A DNA stretch of 41,680 nucleotides, taken from contig NZ_JAHQUY010000025.1 of NCBI RefSeq assembly GCF_019052365.1, forward strand, positions 1 to 41,680, in the 5' to 3' direction. Of the stretch, positions 7,245-15,304 are shown piece after piece. The translations under genes were made by a program, and so were the position numbers. This DNA comes from Leyella stercorea. Lineage in GTDB: Bacteria; Bacteroidota; Bacteroidia; Bacteroidales; Bacteroidaceae. The stretch's first letter is position 1; each line of letters opens with the position of its first letter. The notes under the pieces are model-generated. The model was not told the DNA's origin, searched no databases, and saw nothing but the letters and a program-made list of their open reading frames with translations.

Positions 7245-8411
7245 CTACTCAGATATGCGCTTGTAGTAGCGCAGGGTGCTGTTCGGTGAGTAAAGAATGT
7301 GTGTCAGTTCTTTGAGCAAAAAATCGGGTCGGAACGAAATTTCTTCGAAATAAGTTGAAGTTTTTCCGTTGCATTCGTAGATGTTGCCATCCTTGAAAGC
7401 CTTTATGGTCTTGTATCCGCTGTATTCGGCTGTCAGTTCGTTGCGCGTTAGTGGTCGGTTTCCATAATAAATGAAGAGCCAAACGTCGGCGTCGGTTGAT
7501 TTGCTGATAACCGTTTCGGGTGAAAGGTTTAGTGATCCGCTCTGATTATTGTCGGCGAAAACATATTTCCCGCCTGCATCCTTTATCAGTTTTGCCATCG
7601 AACTGTTGCCGCCGGGGCAGTACCATACACCATTTGTGACGCGTTCGGTGAGCACTTTCGGGTGTTTCTTTTGCTTATTGTTCTCGCTGACGATGGTTTT
7701 GTAGTTGTGTTCTATGGCTGCGAACAGCGAGTCGGCTGTGTTTTCTTTTCCGGTGAGCATGCCATAGAAGCGCATCCATTCGGCGCGTCCCAGGGCGGAT
7801 GTCTCCATGTAGTCGGCGCATTCTATGATTGCGGCGCCGATATTCTCGAGCTGGGCGTAGCTGCCTCCTTCGTATGGCGACATGAATATGGCGTCGGGTG
7901 AGAGTGTGATGATGCGTTCGATTGTTGGCGACATGCTGTTGCCGCAGTCGGCTATGATGCCTTTTGCCGCACGTCGCTGTATGTCGGATTGTGTGATGTA
8001 CTGCAAGTCGCACACTCCCTTTATTGTCTCGGCCGCGCCGAGGTCGAAAAGTAGTCGGCAGTGGGGTGATGTCGAGACAACGGCGCTATGTATCGGTGTG
8101 TATATAGCGGTGGCGTCTGTCGGTGGCGTCACTTTTCCTGAGTCCTTGCGGTTGATAAGGGCATAGCGGTGTAGGGTAGTGCCGGCTTTCCAAGGATTGC
8201 TCAGTTTTACGTCGATATATCCGTCGTGGCGTACGGCTGTTATGTGCTCGGCGTATTTGAACGCGATTGTGTCGCCGTCGCCGTTGTCGCTGTTGGTTGC
8301 CGTGTGATTGTTGCACGAGGCGAGAAGAAGTATTGCGCTATATATATAATAAGGTAAGATGTTATATATATAATAATGTATAGGCTTGTGCGTGCTTGTT
8401 AGCTTTGTCAT
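7245..8411 (-). CDS. Periplasmic substrate-binding lipoprotein, FepB/BtuF type
   Basis: Solute-binding component of the kind that serves iron-siderophore, haem or cobalamin ABC importers. From the ATG at 8411 the protein has 388 aa, begins with a hydrophobic signal and Leu-Leu-Ala-Ser-Cys lipobox, and contains the TroA-like fold pattern: an early G-A-A-E-T-I-K-G-V segment, L-S-P-D-A-I-F-M-S, and a late D-V-W-L-F-I-Y segment. No permease or ATPase gene lies next to it, so the substrate cannot be told. An upstream ATG at 8441 is possible; the frame runs back to 8492 but that start would fall in the tRNA-Cys terminator hairpin. No promoter is visible, so read-through from tRNA-Cys may contribute. 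Confidence 0.8.
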   Translation of the reverse strand: MTKLTSTHKPIHYYIYNILPYYIYSAILLLASCNNHTATNSDNGDGDTIAFKYAEHITAVRHDGYIDVKLSNPWKAGTTLHRYALINRKDSGKVTPPTDATAIYTPIHSAVVSTSPHCRLLFDLGAAETIKGVCDLQYITQSDIQRRAAKGIIADCGNSMSPTIERIITLSPDAIFMSPYEGGSYAQLENIGAAIIECADYMETSALGRAEWMRFYGMLTGKENTADSLFAAIEHNYKTIVSENNKQKKHPKVLTERVTNGVWYCPGGNSSMAKLIKDAGGKYVFADNNQSGSLNLSPETVISKSTDADVWLFIYYGNRPLTRNELTAEYSGYKTIKAFKDGNIYECNGKTSTYFEEISFRPDFLLKELTHILYSPNSTLRYYKRISE

Positions 8412-8463
8412 TCTTTCAGGTGTTTTTAGAATGTTATACATGTTGATGTTTGTGTAAATGAAA

Positions 8464-8498
8464 AAAGTGAAATGTTCAAACGAACATTTCACTTTTCT
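8464..8498 (-). terminator. Terminator of tRNA-Cys
   Basis: The minus strand forms AAGTGAAATGTTC pairing perfectly with GAACATTTCACTT across a 4-nt loop, followed by T-rich sequence. It lies 3 bp past the tRNA-Cys 3' end. Confidence 0.8.
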
Positions 8499-8500
8499 TG

Positions 8501-8571
8501 AGGTACCTAGCAGAGTCGAACTGCTCTACACGGTTTTGCAGACCGTTACCTAACCGATCGGCCAAGGTACC
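8501..8571 (-). tRNA. tRNA-Cys (GCA anticodon)
   Basis: The minus-strand cloverleaf has acceptor GGTACCT pairing fully with AGGTACC, anticodon arm ACGGT-CTGCAAA-ACCGT giving GCA, a T arm around TTCGACT, and discriminator T as expected for tRNA-Cys. CCA is not encoded. Confidence 0.95.
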
Positions 8572-8599
8572 AAATAGGCTTGTTGCTTAATTGCGAGTG

Positions 8600-8631
8600 C
8601 AAAGGTAGCCATTCTTTTCGTAACAGCCAAA
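8600..8631 (-). promoter_or_regulatory. Promoter of tRNA-Cys
   Basis: Minus-strand TTTG (8631-8628), a 20-bp spacer and TACCTTTG (8607-8600) followed by GCACTCGC. An A/T-rich block containing TTGAAAAAAGTTTG lies just upstream and is nearly identical to the one before tRNA-His. Confidence 0.87.
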
Positions 8632-8694
8632 TGTTTTTGCAACTTTTTTCAAGAATATTTCACTTTTCAGTGTTTTTTCTTAAAATCTTCATGT

Positions 8695-8913
8695 TTACGA
8701 GTCGATTTTCCTAAAATTACTGCATTTCTCAGCGTGAACAGCCGCACTCGTGTGTTTGTTTTGCTTGCTGTTTTTTATCATCTGCTCCTTCAGAGCGCAG
8801 CCTTTACAGCCGTAGCATCCGCTTTTTGCTTCATGTATAGCCATGTATGTGCGGTAGGCGATGTAGCAGATGGAGATGATTATTATGAATATTACAGAGA
8901 CAAGTTGTAGCAT
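8695..8913 (-). CDS. Small Cys-rich single-pass membrane protein (FeoB-associated-like)
   Basis: A 72-aa protein with one N-terminal membrane helix (about residues 4-24) and a short soluble part carrying C-Y-G-C-K-G-C (33-39) plus one further Cys near the end. This helix-then-Cys-cluster layout resembles the FeoB-associated Cys-rich membrane proteins, but no feoB or other iron-uptake gene is adjacent. The Cys cluster could bind a metal. The gene is preceded by the GC-rich structured leader at 8930-9021, about 16 nt before its ATG. Family placement is from pattern only. Confidence 0.65.
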   Translation of the reverse strand: MLQLVSVIFIIIISICYIAYRTYMAIHEAKSGCYGCKGCALKEQMIKNSKQNKHTSAAVHAEKCSNFRKIDS

Positions 8914-8929
8914 GGGGCGTAAATATTAG

Positions 8930-9021
8930 TTGTCCGCGGCGACCGCTAAGTACATCAGCGCCGTTCGTTGCGCAAGTACGTGCCGACCAAAGCAGATATG
9001 CGTATCGGTCGGCGCGGACAA
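8930..9021 (-). ncRNA. Candidate structured leader RNA with two competing folds
   Basis: In an AT-rich intergenic setting, this GC-rich segment has ends that pair as 9 bp, one mismatch, then 6 bp (8930-8945 with 9006-9021). Inside is a hairpin GTAC..GCGC-8 nt loop-GCGC..GTAC (8950-8979) and GATA-TGCG-TATC (8995-9006). Positions 8982-8988 can alternatively pair with 9007-9013 (GCCGACC/GGTCGGC), competing with the outer stem. It lies between glyA and the small Cys-rich gene, ending 16 nt before that start. It could instead be a glyA 3' element or an inverted-repeat element. Confidence 0.45.
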
Positions 9022-9037
9022 GAATGTTTAAAAAAAA

Positions 9038-10318
9038 TTAGTATGCAAAGAGGGGATAATCCTTCATCGTCTCGTTCACCTTAGCACGAACGCGAGCGAT
9101 TACTTCCTCGTTCTCCGGGTCGTTGAGCACTTCTTCGATGAGTTCAGCAATGAGCACCATGAGGTCTTCCTTAGCGCCACGTGTTGTGATGGCAGGAGTA
9201 CCGAGGCGGATGCCTGATGTCTGGAAAGCGCTGCGTGTGTCGTACGGCACCATGTTCTTGTTAACGGTGATGTCGGCAGCAACGAGAGCGTTCTCAGCCA
9301 CCTTGCCGGTGAGATCAGGATACTTCGAACGGAGGTCGACGAGCATAGAGTGGTTGTCTGTGCCGCCGCTCACGATAGTGAAGCCGCGCTTGATGAGTTC
9401 GTCTGCAAGCACGCTTGCGTTCTTCTTCACCTGCTTTGCCCACTCCTTGAACTCAGGCTGCAGAGCCTCGCCGAAAGCTACAGCCTTGGCAGCGATGACA
9501 TGCTCCAACGGACCACCCTGCTGTCCTGGGAACACTGCAGAGTTGAGCAGCTGGCTCATCATCTTTGTTACGCCCTTAGGAGTCTTCAAGCCCCACGGAT
9601 TCTCGAAGTCCTTGCCCATAAGGATGATGCCGCCGCGCGGACCGCGCAGGGTCTTATGAGTAGTAGAAGTAACGATGTGAGCGTACTTCACCGGGTTGTC
9701 GAGCAAGCCGGCTGCGATGAGACCTGCAGGGTGAGCCATATCAATCATAAGCAGAGCGCCTACCTTGTCGGCAATCTCGCGCATGCGCTTGTAGTCCCAC
9801 TCGCGGCTGTATGCCGAACCGCCACCGATGATAAGTTTCGGTTTGTGCTCAAGTGCGAGCTGCTCCATCTGGTCGTAGTTCACGCGACCTGTCTCCTTGT
9901 CGAGGTCGTAGCCTATGGCGTGGTAGAGAATACCCGATGTGTTCACAGCCGAACCGTGTGAGAGGTGTCCGCCGTGAGCGAGGTTAAGTCCGAGGAATGT
10001 ATCGCCAGGCTTCAGTACGGCAAGCAGCACAGCGGCGTTAGCCTGCGCACCAGAGTGCGGCTGTACGTTTGCATACTCAGCACCGAAGAGTTTTTTCACG
10101 CGCTCGATAGCCAGTGTCTCCACTTCGTCCACTACCTGGCAGCCACCATAGTAGCGCTTGCCTGGATAGCCCTCGGCATACTTGTTTGTGAGGTAAGAGC
10201 CCATTGCCTCCATCACCTCGTCGCTGACGAAGTTCTCAGACGCAATAAGTTCTATACCCTTCAGCTGGCGCTGATGTTCTTTCTCAATCAGGTCGAAAAT
10301 CACTTGATCTCTTTTCAT
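9038..10318 (-). CDS. glyA: Serine hydroxymethyltransferase
   Basis: Cytosolic PLP enzyme converting serine and tetrahydrofolate to glycine and 5,10-methylene-tetrahydrofolate, the main source of one-carbon units for purine and thymidylate synthesis. The 426-aa length is normal. The PLP lysine is K222 in [14 protein letters not shown], and the folate/PLP-site blocks [21 protein letters not shown] and [12 protein letters not shown] are all present. It lies 27 bp after pyrI, so it is probably cotranscribed with pyrB-pyrI, linking one-carbon supply to pyrimidine synthesis. Confidence 0.97.
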   Translation of the reverse strand: MKRDQVIFDLIEKEHQRQLKGIELIASENFVSDEVMEAMGSYLTNKYAEGYPGKRYYGGCQVVDEVETLAIERVKKLFGAEYANVQPHSGAQANAAVLLAVLKPGDTFLGLNLAHGGHLSHGSAVNTSGILYHAIGYDLDKETGRVNYDQMEQLALEHKPKLIIGGGSAYSREWDYKRMREIADKVGALLMIDMAHPAGLIAAGLLDNPVKYAHIVTSTTHKTLRGPRGGIILMGKDFENPWGLKTPKGVTKMMSQLLNSAVFPGQQGGPLEHVIAAKAVAFGEALQPEFKEWAKQVKKNASVLADELIKRGFTIVSGGTDNHSMLVDLRSKYPDLTGKVAENALVAADITVNKNMVPYDTRSAFQTSGIRLGTPAITTRGAKEDLMVLIAELIEEVLNDPENEEVIARVRAKVNETMKDYPLFAY

Positions 10319-10345
10319 AGTTAAAAGGATTTTAGTTATAGTTTA

Positions 10346-10804
10346 TTAAACGAGTTCTACTTTCTCGATGAACTGTTCCTTGTCGCAGTAGTGGCATTTG
10401 AGGATGCCCTTCTCCTTGTTCACGACGTGGAAGACGGTGTGCATCGGCTCGTTGTTGGTGATGCACTTCGGGTTGTTGCACTTCACGATGCCGCGCAGCT
10501 CGTCGGGAGTCTTCACGGTCTTCTTTTCCACTACCTCGTAGTCGTGAATAATGTTGAGCACAACGTTCTGTGCTACGACCGAGAGGCGCGAAATCTCCTC
10601 GTCGGTGAAGAATTTGTCAGACACCTTGATGATGCCTTTGCGTCCTATCTTGTTCGACGGATAGTTGTAGCCGATGGTTACTGGTGTGTCGAGTGTTTCC
10701 AGTTGCAGCAGGTTTACAACCTGATATGTCTTCTCTGCCGGTATATGGTCGATGACAGTGCCGTTCTTGATGGCAGCCACTTGTCTTTCTGTCTTGTTGC
10801 TCAT
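10346..10804 (-). CDS. pyrI: Aspartate carbamoyltransferase regulatory subunit
   Basis: Regulatory chain of aspartate transcarbamoylase, which binds nucleotide effectors and organises the catalytic trimers. At 152 aa it is full length. The N-terminal effector domain includes a G-T-V-I-D-H-I-P segment. The C-terminal zinc domain keeps all four cysteines as C-x4-C (CNNPKC) and C-x2-C (CHYC). It starts 20 bp after pyrB, the order typical of class B ATCase. Confidence 0.96.
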   Translation of the reverse strand: MSNKTERQVAAIKNGTVIDHIPAEKTYQVVNLLQLETLDTPVTIGYNYPSNKIGRKGIIKVSDKFFTDEEISRLSVVAQNVVLNIIHDYEVVEKKTVKTPDELRGIVKCNNPKCITNNEPMHTVFHVVNKEKGILKCHYCDKEQFIEKVELV

Positions 10805-10824
10805 TGTATTATGTTTATTAATTG

Positions 10825-11766
10825 CTAAATAATTGTCTTGTCGTTGCGCACTTCGTCAAGAGAGATGCCGAGCACGTAGCAGAATATAGCCTCGCGGGCG
10901 AACAGACCGTTGCCAGCCTGCTGTATGTAGTAAGCGTGCGAACTCTCGTCTACGTCGTACGCAATCTCGTTAACACGTGGCAGCGGGTGCAGAATCTTCA
11001 TGTTCTCCTTCGCCTTGCAGAGCATCTGGCGTTTCAAGATATACACGTTCTTCACGCGTTCGTACTCCATAAGGTCTGAGAAGCGCTCCTTCTGTACGCG
11101 TGTCATGTAGAGGATGTCGGCGTCGGCGATAACGTCTTCGTTGAAGTCGGTATGCTCTTCGAAGCGTATGCCGTGCTCGCGGCAGTATATTTTGTATTCC
11201 TCAGGCATTGCCAGCTCCTTCGGCGCTACGAAGTGGAATGTAGGATTGAAGTGGCGCATGGCGGTGATGAGCGAGTGTACGGTGCGTCCGTACTTCAAGT
11301 CACCCACAAGATAGATATTAAGGTTTTCGAGAGTGCCTTGTGTTTTGTAGATTGAATAAAGATCGAGGAGACACTGTGACGGGTGCATGTGTGCGCCGTC
11401 GCCAGCGTTCACGATAGGAACGGGAGCCACTTCGCTGGCGTATTGCGCAGCGCCTTCAACGTAGTGGCGCATTACTATTACGTCTGCATAGTTTGAAACC
11501 ATAAGGATTGTGTCCTTGAGGGTTTCACCTTTAGTTACGCTTGACGCCTTGGCGTCAGAGAAACCGATGACGCGCGCACCGAGACGGTTTGCTGCGGTTT
11601 CAAAACTCAATCGCGTACGAGTCGAAGGCTCGAAGAAAAGCGTAGCCACCACTTTACCTTTCAGCAATTCGCGGTTTGGGTGGTTCTCGAACTCCTTTGC
11701 CATTTCGAGCAAATACATTAGCTTCTCCTTGGGCAGGTCGGCTATTGTTACAAAATCGTGTCTCAT
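10825..11766 (-). CDS. pyrB: Aspartate carbamoyltransferase catalytic subunit
   Basis: Catalyses carbamoyl phosphate plus L-aspartate to N-carbamoyl-aspartate, the committed pyrimidine step. It is 313 aa with the carbamoyl-phosphate motif S-T-R-T-R (48-52) in [13 protein letters not shown], the HPSQCLLD motif, and a C-terminal HPLPR segment. It is first of pyrB-pyrI-glyA on the minus strand, diverging from the penicillin-binding protein gene across a 190-bp intergenic region. A TACCTTAG sequence near 11805-11812 on the minus strand is a one-mismatch -7 element. Confidence 0.97.
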   Translation of the reverse strand: MRHDFVTIADLPKEKLMYLLEMAKEFENHPNRELLKGKVVATLFFEPSTRTRLSFETAANRLGARVIGFSDAKASSVTKGETLKDTILMVSNYADVIVMRHYVEGAAQYASEVAPVPIVNAGDGAHMHPSQCLLDLYSIYKTQGTLENLNIYLVGDLKYGRTVHSLITAMRHFNPTFHFVAPKELAMPEEYKIYCREHGIRFEEHTDFNEDVIADADILYMTRVQKERFSDLMEYERVKNVYILKRQMLCKAKENMKILHPLPRVNEIAYDVDESSHAYYIQQAGNGLFAREAIFCYVLGISLDEVRNDKTII

Positions 11767-11876
11767 TATTATTTAGAATTAATGGTTGTCTACAATTTGT
11801 CTGCTAAGGTAGTTATAATTTTTCAGATATGGCGTAAATGAAAACTATTATTTATGCTTTTCTCACTTTTTTGCCT

Positions 11877-11884
11877 TACCTTTG
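11877..11884 (+). promoter_or_regulatory. Promoter -7 element before the PBP1A gene
   Basis: TACCTTTG matches TAnnTTTG exactly, 72 bp before the ATG. The -33 region shows only imperfect TTTA/TATG candidates at 20-22 bp, so the second box is uncertain. Confidence 0.6.
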
Positions 11885-11898
11885 CAAAATATAAGAGA

Positions 11899-11956
11899 TA
11901 TTACTAATATAATTCAGTCCTATTACTAATATAATAAGGAATACATTACTAAAAAT
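11899..11956 (+). repeat. 22-bp tandem repeat in the PBP1A leader
   Basis: TATTACTAATATAAT occurs at 11899-11913 and 11921-11935 (period 22). A shortened third copy (ATTACTAAAAAT) ends directly at the ATG. The repeats sit between the promoter element and the start codon. Confidence 0.7.
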
Positions 11957-14281
11957 ATGAGAAAAGTATTCGTACGCTCACTATGGACGTTGCTTGCCAT
12001 CGTCATTCTCGGTTCGGCTGTTGCGTTCACGGCTATATGGAACGGTTTTATCGGATATATGCCGCCAGTTGAGGACTTGCAGAACCCTATCAACCGCTTC
12101 GCAACACAGATCTATAGTGCCGACGGAAAGCTCATCGGCACGTGGAACTTCAATCGCGAGAACCGTGTCTGCGTTTCATACAACGACATCTCGCCATACC
12201 TGGTGCAGGCGCTTGTGGCTACAGAGGATGTGCGTTTCTACGACCATTCGGGCGTAGACTTCATCGCTTTGGGCAGAGCCATCGTCAAGCGCGGTCTGTT
12301 TGGCCAGGCTTCTGCCGGTGGCGGTTCTACCATCACGCAGCAGCTTGCCAAGCAGCTCTATTCCGAAACCGCCAAGAGCACCATGCAGCGTGCGCTGCAG
12401 AAACCGATAGAGTGGGTTATCGCCGTGAAGCTCGAGCGCAACTACACCAAAGAGGAGATTATAGCTCTGTATCTCAACTATTTCGACTTCCTGCATAACG
12501 CTGTAGGTATAAAGACTGCGGCCAACACCTATTTTAATAAGGAGCCTCGCGACCTTAATATTGAGGAGGCTGCTACGCTCATCGGCTTGTGCAAGAACCC
12601 GTCGCTGTTCAACCCCGTGCGCTATCCCGACCGTTGTCGCGAGCGTCGCAATGTGGTGCTCGACCAGATGCGCAAGGCGGGCTATATCACCGATGCCGAG
12701 TATGCGCAGCACATCGAGTCGCCGCTCACGCTCGACTTCCACCGCACCGACCACAAGGATGGCGTAGCGCCTTACTTGCGCGAGTTCCTGCGTGTGTACA
12801 TGTCTGCCGAGCGTCCTGAGCGTTCCAACTATCCGGCGTGGAACAAGCGCCAGTATGTCATCGACTCTATAGCTTGGGTAAGCGATCCGCTTTACGGATG
12901 GTGCAACAAGAATCGCAAGAAGGACGGTTCGCCTTACAACCTCAACGCCGACGGCTTGAAGGTGTATACCACTATCGATTCGCGTATGCAGCGATATGCC
13001 GAGGAGGCTGTGTATGCTCACGTAGCACGCTTCCTGCAACCCGAGTTCTTCAAGGAGCAGAAGGGCAAACCGAACGCTCCGTTCACCTCTGCGCTCACGC
13101 AGAAGCAGGTTAACCAGATTATGGAACGTGCTGTGCTTCAGAGCGAACGCTATCGTGCGCTTAAGGCGGCAGGCGCAAGCCAGGAGGAGATACACCGCTC
13201 TTTCCATACGCCGACTGAGATGACGCTCTTCACCTATCACGGCGACATCGACACCATGATGATGCCTATCGACAGTATACGCTACGTGAAGTCGTTCCTG
13301 CGTGCCGGCTTCATGAGTATGGACCCGAAGACGGGTGCCGTGAAGGCGTATGTGGGCGGACTCGACTATTCTCATTTTATGTACGACATGGTTACGGGCG
13401 GCAGACGCCAGGTTGGCTCTACAATCAAGCCGTTCCTCTACTCGCTGGCTATGGAGAACGGATTCACGCCGTGCTCAATGGCTCCTAACGTGCAGCAGTC
13501 GTACAGAGTGGGCAACCAGACATGGACACCGCGCAATGCCAACCGCAAGCGCTACGGCGAGATGGTTTCGCTGAAGTGGGGCTTGGCGCAGTCGAACAAC
13601 TGGATTTCGGCTTACCTTATGAGTAAGCTCAATCCACAGCAGTTTGTTTCGATGCTTCACGACTTTGGCATTAACAACCCCGAGATTGTGCCTTCGATGG
13701 CTCTCTGTCTCGGTCCGTGCGAGGTTTCGGTGGCTGAGATGGTGAGCGCTTACACCACATTCGCCAATAAGGGCATACGTTCGGCTCCGATGTTCGTGAG
13801 CCGCATCGAGGACAACGAGGGCAATGTCATAACCGATTTCCAGCCGCGTCTGAACGAGGTGATAAACGCAGAGAGCGCCAACCGCATGCTTGTGCTTCTG
13901 AAGGGCGTAGTAGACGGCGGTACCGGCGGACGTCTGCGCTTCAGATACCACTTTACGGGCGAGATTGGTGCCAAGACCGGTACCACAAACCGCAACGCCG
14001 ACGCATGGTTCATGGGCTTCACTCCGCAGCTTGTGAGCGGTTGCTGGGTAGGCGGCGAGGACCGCGACATCCACTTCGACACCATGCGCATGGGACAGGG
14101 CGCGACGATGGCTCTGCCTATCTGGGCTTACTATATGAAAAAGGTGTATGCCGACCCGTCACTGCCTTATGACGAGAGCGTGAAGTTCGACCTGCTAGAG
14201 GGATACGATGGGTGTTCGAGCGGTGAAAGCTCGGCGGATGGCGCCGAAGATGCGCTCGACATTGAAGAAGTATATGAATAA
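11957..14281 (+). CDS. mrcA: Bifunctional penicillin-binding protein 1A
   Basis: Class A PBP that polymerises lipid II and crosslinks peptidoglycan at the outer face of the inner membrane. A cytosolic stub and one membrane helix (about 8-30) anchor it. The GT51 domain follows, with catalytic E90 in ATEDVRFYDHSGVD and the GGSTITQQLAKQ motif. The transpeptidase domain has active-site S488 in STIK, a downstream SNN motif and KTGTT. At 774 aa with all motifs it should be fully active. The tail is acidic and Ser-rich. It is transcribed divergently from pyrB and followed 44 bp later by prmA. Confidence 0.95.
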   Translation: MRKVFVRSLWTLLAIVILGSAVAFTAIWNGFIGYMPPVEDLQNPINRFATQIYSADGKLIGTWNFNRENRVCVSYNDISPYLVQALVATEDVRFYDHSGVDFIALGRAIVKRGLFGQASAGGGSTITQQLAKQLYSETAKSTMQRALQKPIEWVIAVKLERNYTKEEIIALYLNYFDFLHNAVGIKTAANTYFNKEPRDLNIEEAATLIGLCKNPSLFNPVRYPDRCRERRNVVLDQMRKAGYITDAEYAQHIESPLTLDFHRTDHKDGVAPYLREFLRVYMSAERPERSNYPAWNKRQYVIDSIAWVSDPLYGWCNKNRKKDGSPYNLNADGLKVYTTIDSRMQRYAEEAVYAHVARFLQPEFFKEQKGKPNAPFTSALTQKQVNQIMERAVLQSERYRALKAAGASQEEIHRSFHTPTEMTLFTYHGDIDTMMMPIDSIRYVKSFLRAGFMSMDPKTGAVKAYVGGLDYSHFMYDMVTGGRRQVGSTIKPFLYSLAMENGFTPCSMAPNVQQSYRVGNQTWTPRNANRKRYGEMVSLKWGLAQSNNWISAYLMSKLNPQQFVSMLHDFGINNPEIVPSMALCLGPCEVSVAEMVSAYTTFANKGIRSAPMFVSRIEDNEGNVITDFQPRLNEVINAESANRMLVLLKGVVDGGTGGRLRFRYHFTGEIGAKTGTTNRNADAWFMGFTPQLVSGCWVGGEDRDIHFDTMRMGQGATMALPIWAYYMKKVYADPSLPYDESVKFDLLEGYDGCSSGESSADGAEDALDIEEVYE

Positions 14282-14325
14282 TAACATGCCTATGCAAGAA
14301 CAGTGCCCCTTTTAAATATAGTTTT

Positions 14326-15192
14326 ATGAAATATTTTGTAGCAGATTTCAAGATAGTGTGCGAGGCTGAGCAGTTGCAGGTAGCCCGCGAGTTGTTGTCG
14401 GCAGCCGCTTGTGAGGCTGGTTTCGAAGCGTTTGAGGATTCGGACGAAGGATTGCAGGGTTATGTGCAGCGCCCAATGTATGACAAGGAGGCGCTCGATG
14501 CATCCATCGCCGACTATATGCCAGACGGCGTGTCGGTGAGTTACGAAGTTGAGGAAGTGCCCGACCAGGACTGGAATCAGGGTTGGGAGAACGAGGGCTT
14601 CGAGCCGATTGGCGTGAACGAAAACCTCGTAATATACGACGCCAAGCACACCGACCGCGAGATGTTCGCTGGCGACGACGGCGTGATGCGCATCTTCATT
14701 GAGGCGCGTAACGCCTTCGGTACGGGCACGCACCAGACCACACGCATGATATTGCGACGCCTGCTTGGTATGGACGTGCATGGCAAGAGCGTGCTCGACT
14801 GCGGATGTGGAACGGGCATACTCGGCATAACCGCCTCACGCCTTGGTGCCGACCCCGTGCTTGGCTACGACATCGACGAGTGGAGCGCCAACAATGCCCA
14901 GCATAACGCGGCGCTGAACGGTGTTGAGAATATGGATGTGTTGCTTGGCGATGCGTCTGTTCTTGATAAAGTTGAAGACCGCTTCGATATCGTGATTGCT
15001 AATATCAACCGCAATATACTCATTGCTGACATGCCGGCGTTTTGTGCGCACATGAAGGAAGGTGCACAACTCATCCTCAGCGGATTCTACGAGGCTGACG
15101 TGCCGATGATAGAGGCAGCAGCTAAGGAGCAGGGTCTGGTGCTCTGCGATGTAGTGACGGATGAAGATTGGGCTTGCGCGTTGTTCAAGTAA
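14326..15192 (+). CDS. prmA: Ribosomal protein L11 methyltransferase
   Basis: SAM-dependent enzyme that trimethylates ribosomal protein L11. The 288-aa sequence has the N-terminal substrate-recognition half ending in a V-P-D-Q-D-W-N-Q-G-W motif, and the linker GTGTHQTTRM. The Rossmann SAM site is LDCGCGTGILGI, and a catalytic-loop variant A-N-I-N-R-N-I-L occupies the usual NP/N-I-x motif position. It probably shares the upstream transcript of the PBP gene (44-bp gap) and ends at the hairpin at 15239. Confidence 0.95.
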   Translation: MKYFVADFKIVCEAEQLQVARELLSAAACEAGFEAFEDSDEGLQGYVQRPMYDKEALDASIADYMPDGVSVSYEVEEVPDQDWNQGWENEGFEPIGVNENLVIYDAKHTDREMFAGDDGVMRIFIEARNAFGTGTHQTTRMILRRLLGMDVHGKSVLDCGCGTGILGITASRLGADPVLGYDIDEWSANNAQHNAALNGVENMDVLLGDASVLDKVEDRFDIVIANINRNILIADMPAFCAHMKEGAQLILSGFYEADVPMIEAAAKEQGLVLCDVVTDEDWACALFK

Positions 15193-15238
15193 GATTATTA
15201 TTGCTGTCCGGTAAAACTTTTGCAAGCAAAATAAATTA

Positions 15239-15274
15239 GGGCTGACACTTCTCTCACGAGGTGTCAACCCTTTT
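15239..15274 (+). terminator. Terminator of prmA
   Basis: GGGCTGACACTT pairs with AGGTGTCAACCC (one mismatch) across an 8-nt loop and is followed by TTTT. The promoter element of the hybrid sensor gene begins only 3 bp later. Confidence 0.75.
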
Positions 15275-15277
15275 GGC

Positions 15278-15285
15278 TAACTTTG
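15278..15285 (+). promoter_or_regulatory. Promoter -7 element before the hybrid sensor gene
   Basis: TAACTTTG matches TAnnTTTG and lies 19 bp before the ATG. No TTTG box is visible at the right distance because the prmA terminator occupies it, so this may be a weak constitutive promoter. Confidence 0.45.
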
Positions 15286-15304
15286 TTCCAAACTTTAATA
15301 AATA

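Noticed and set aside
8412..8492. N-terminal extension of the substrate-binding lipoprotein to 8492
   Set aside because: It would start inside the tRNA-Cys terminator hairpin and put 27 residues ahead of a normal lipoprotein signal.
12176..13375. 399-aa open frame antisense to the PBP1A gene
   Set aside because: The sense strand has all class A PBP motifs. The antisense translation is His/Arg/Leu-rich with no recognisable feature.
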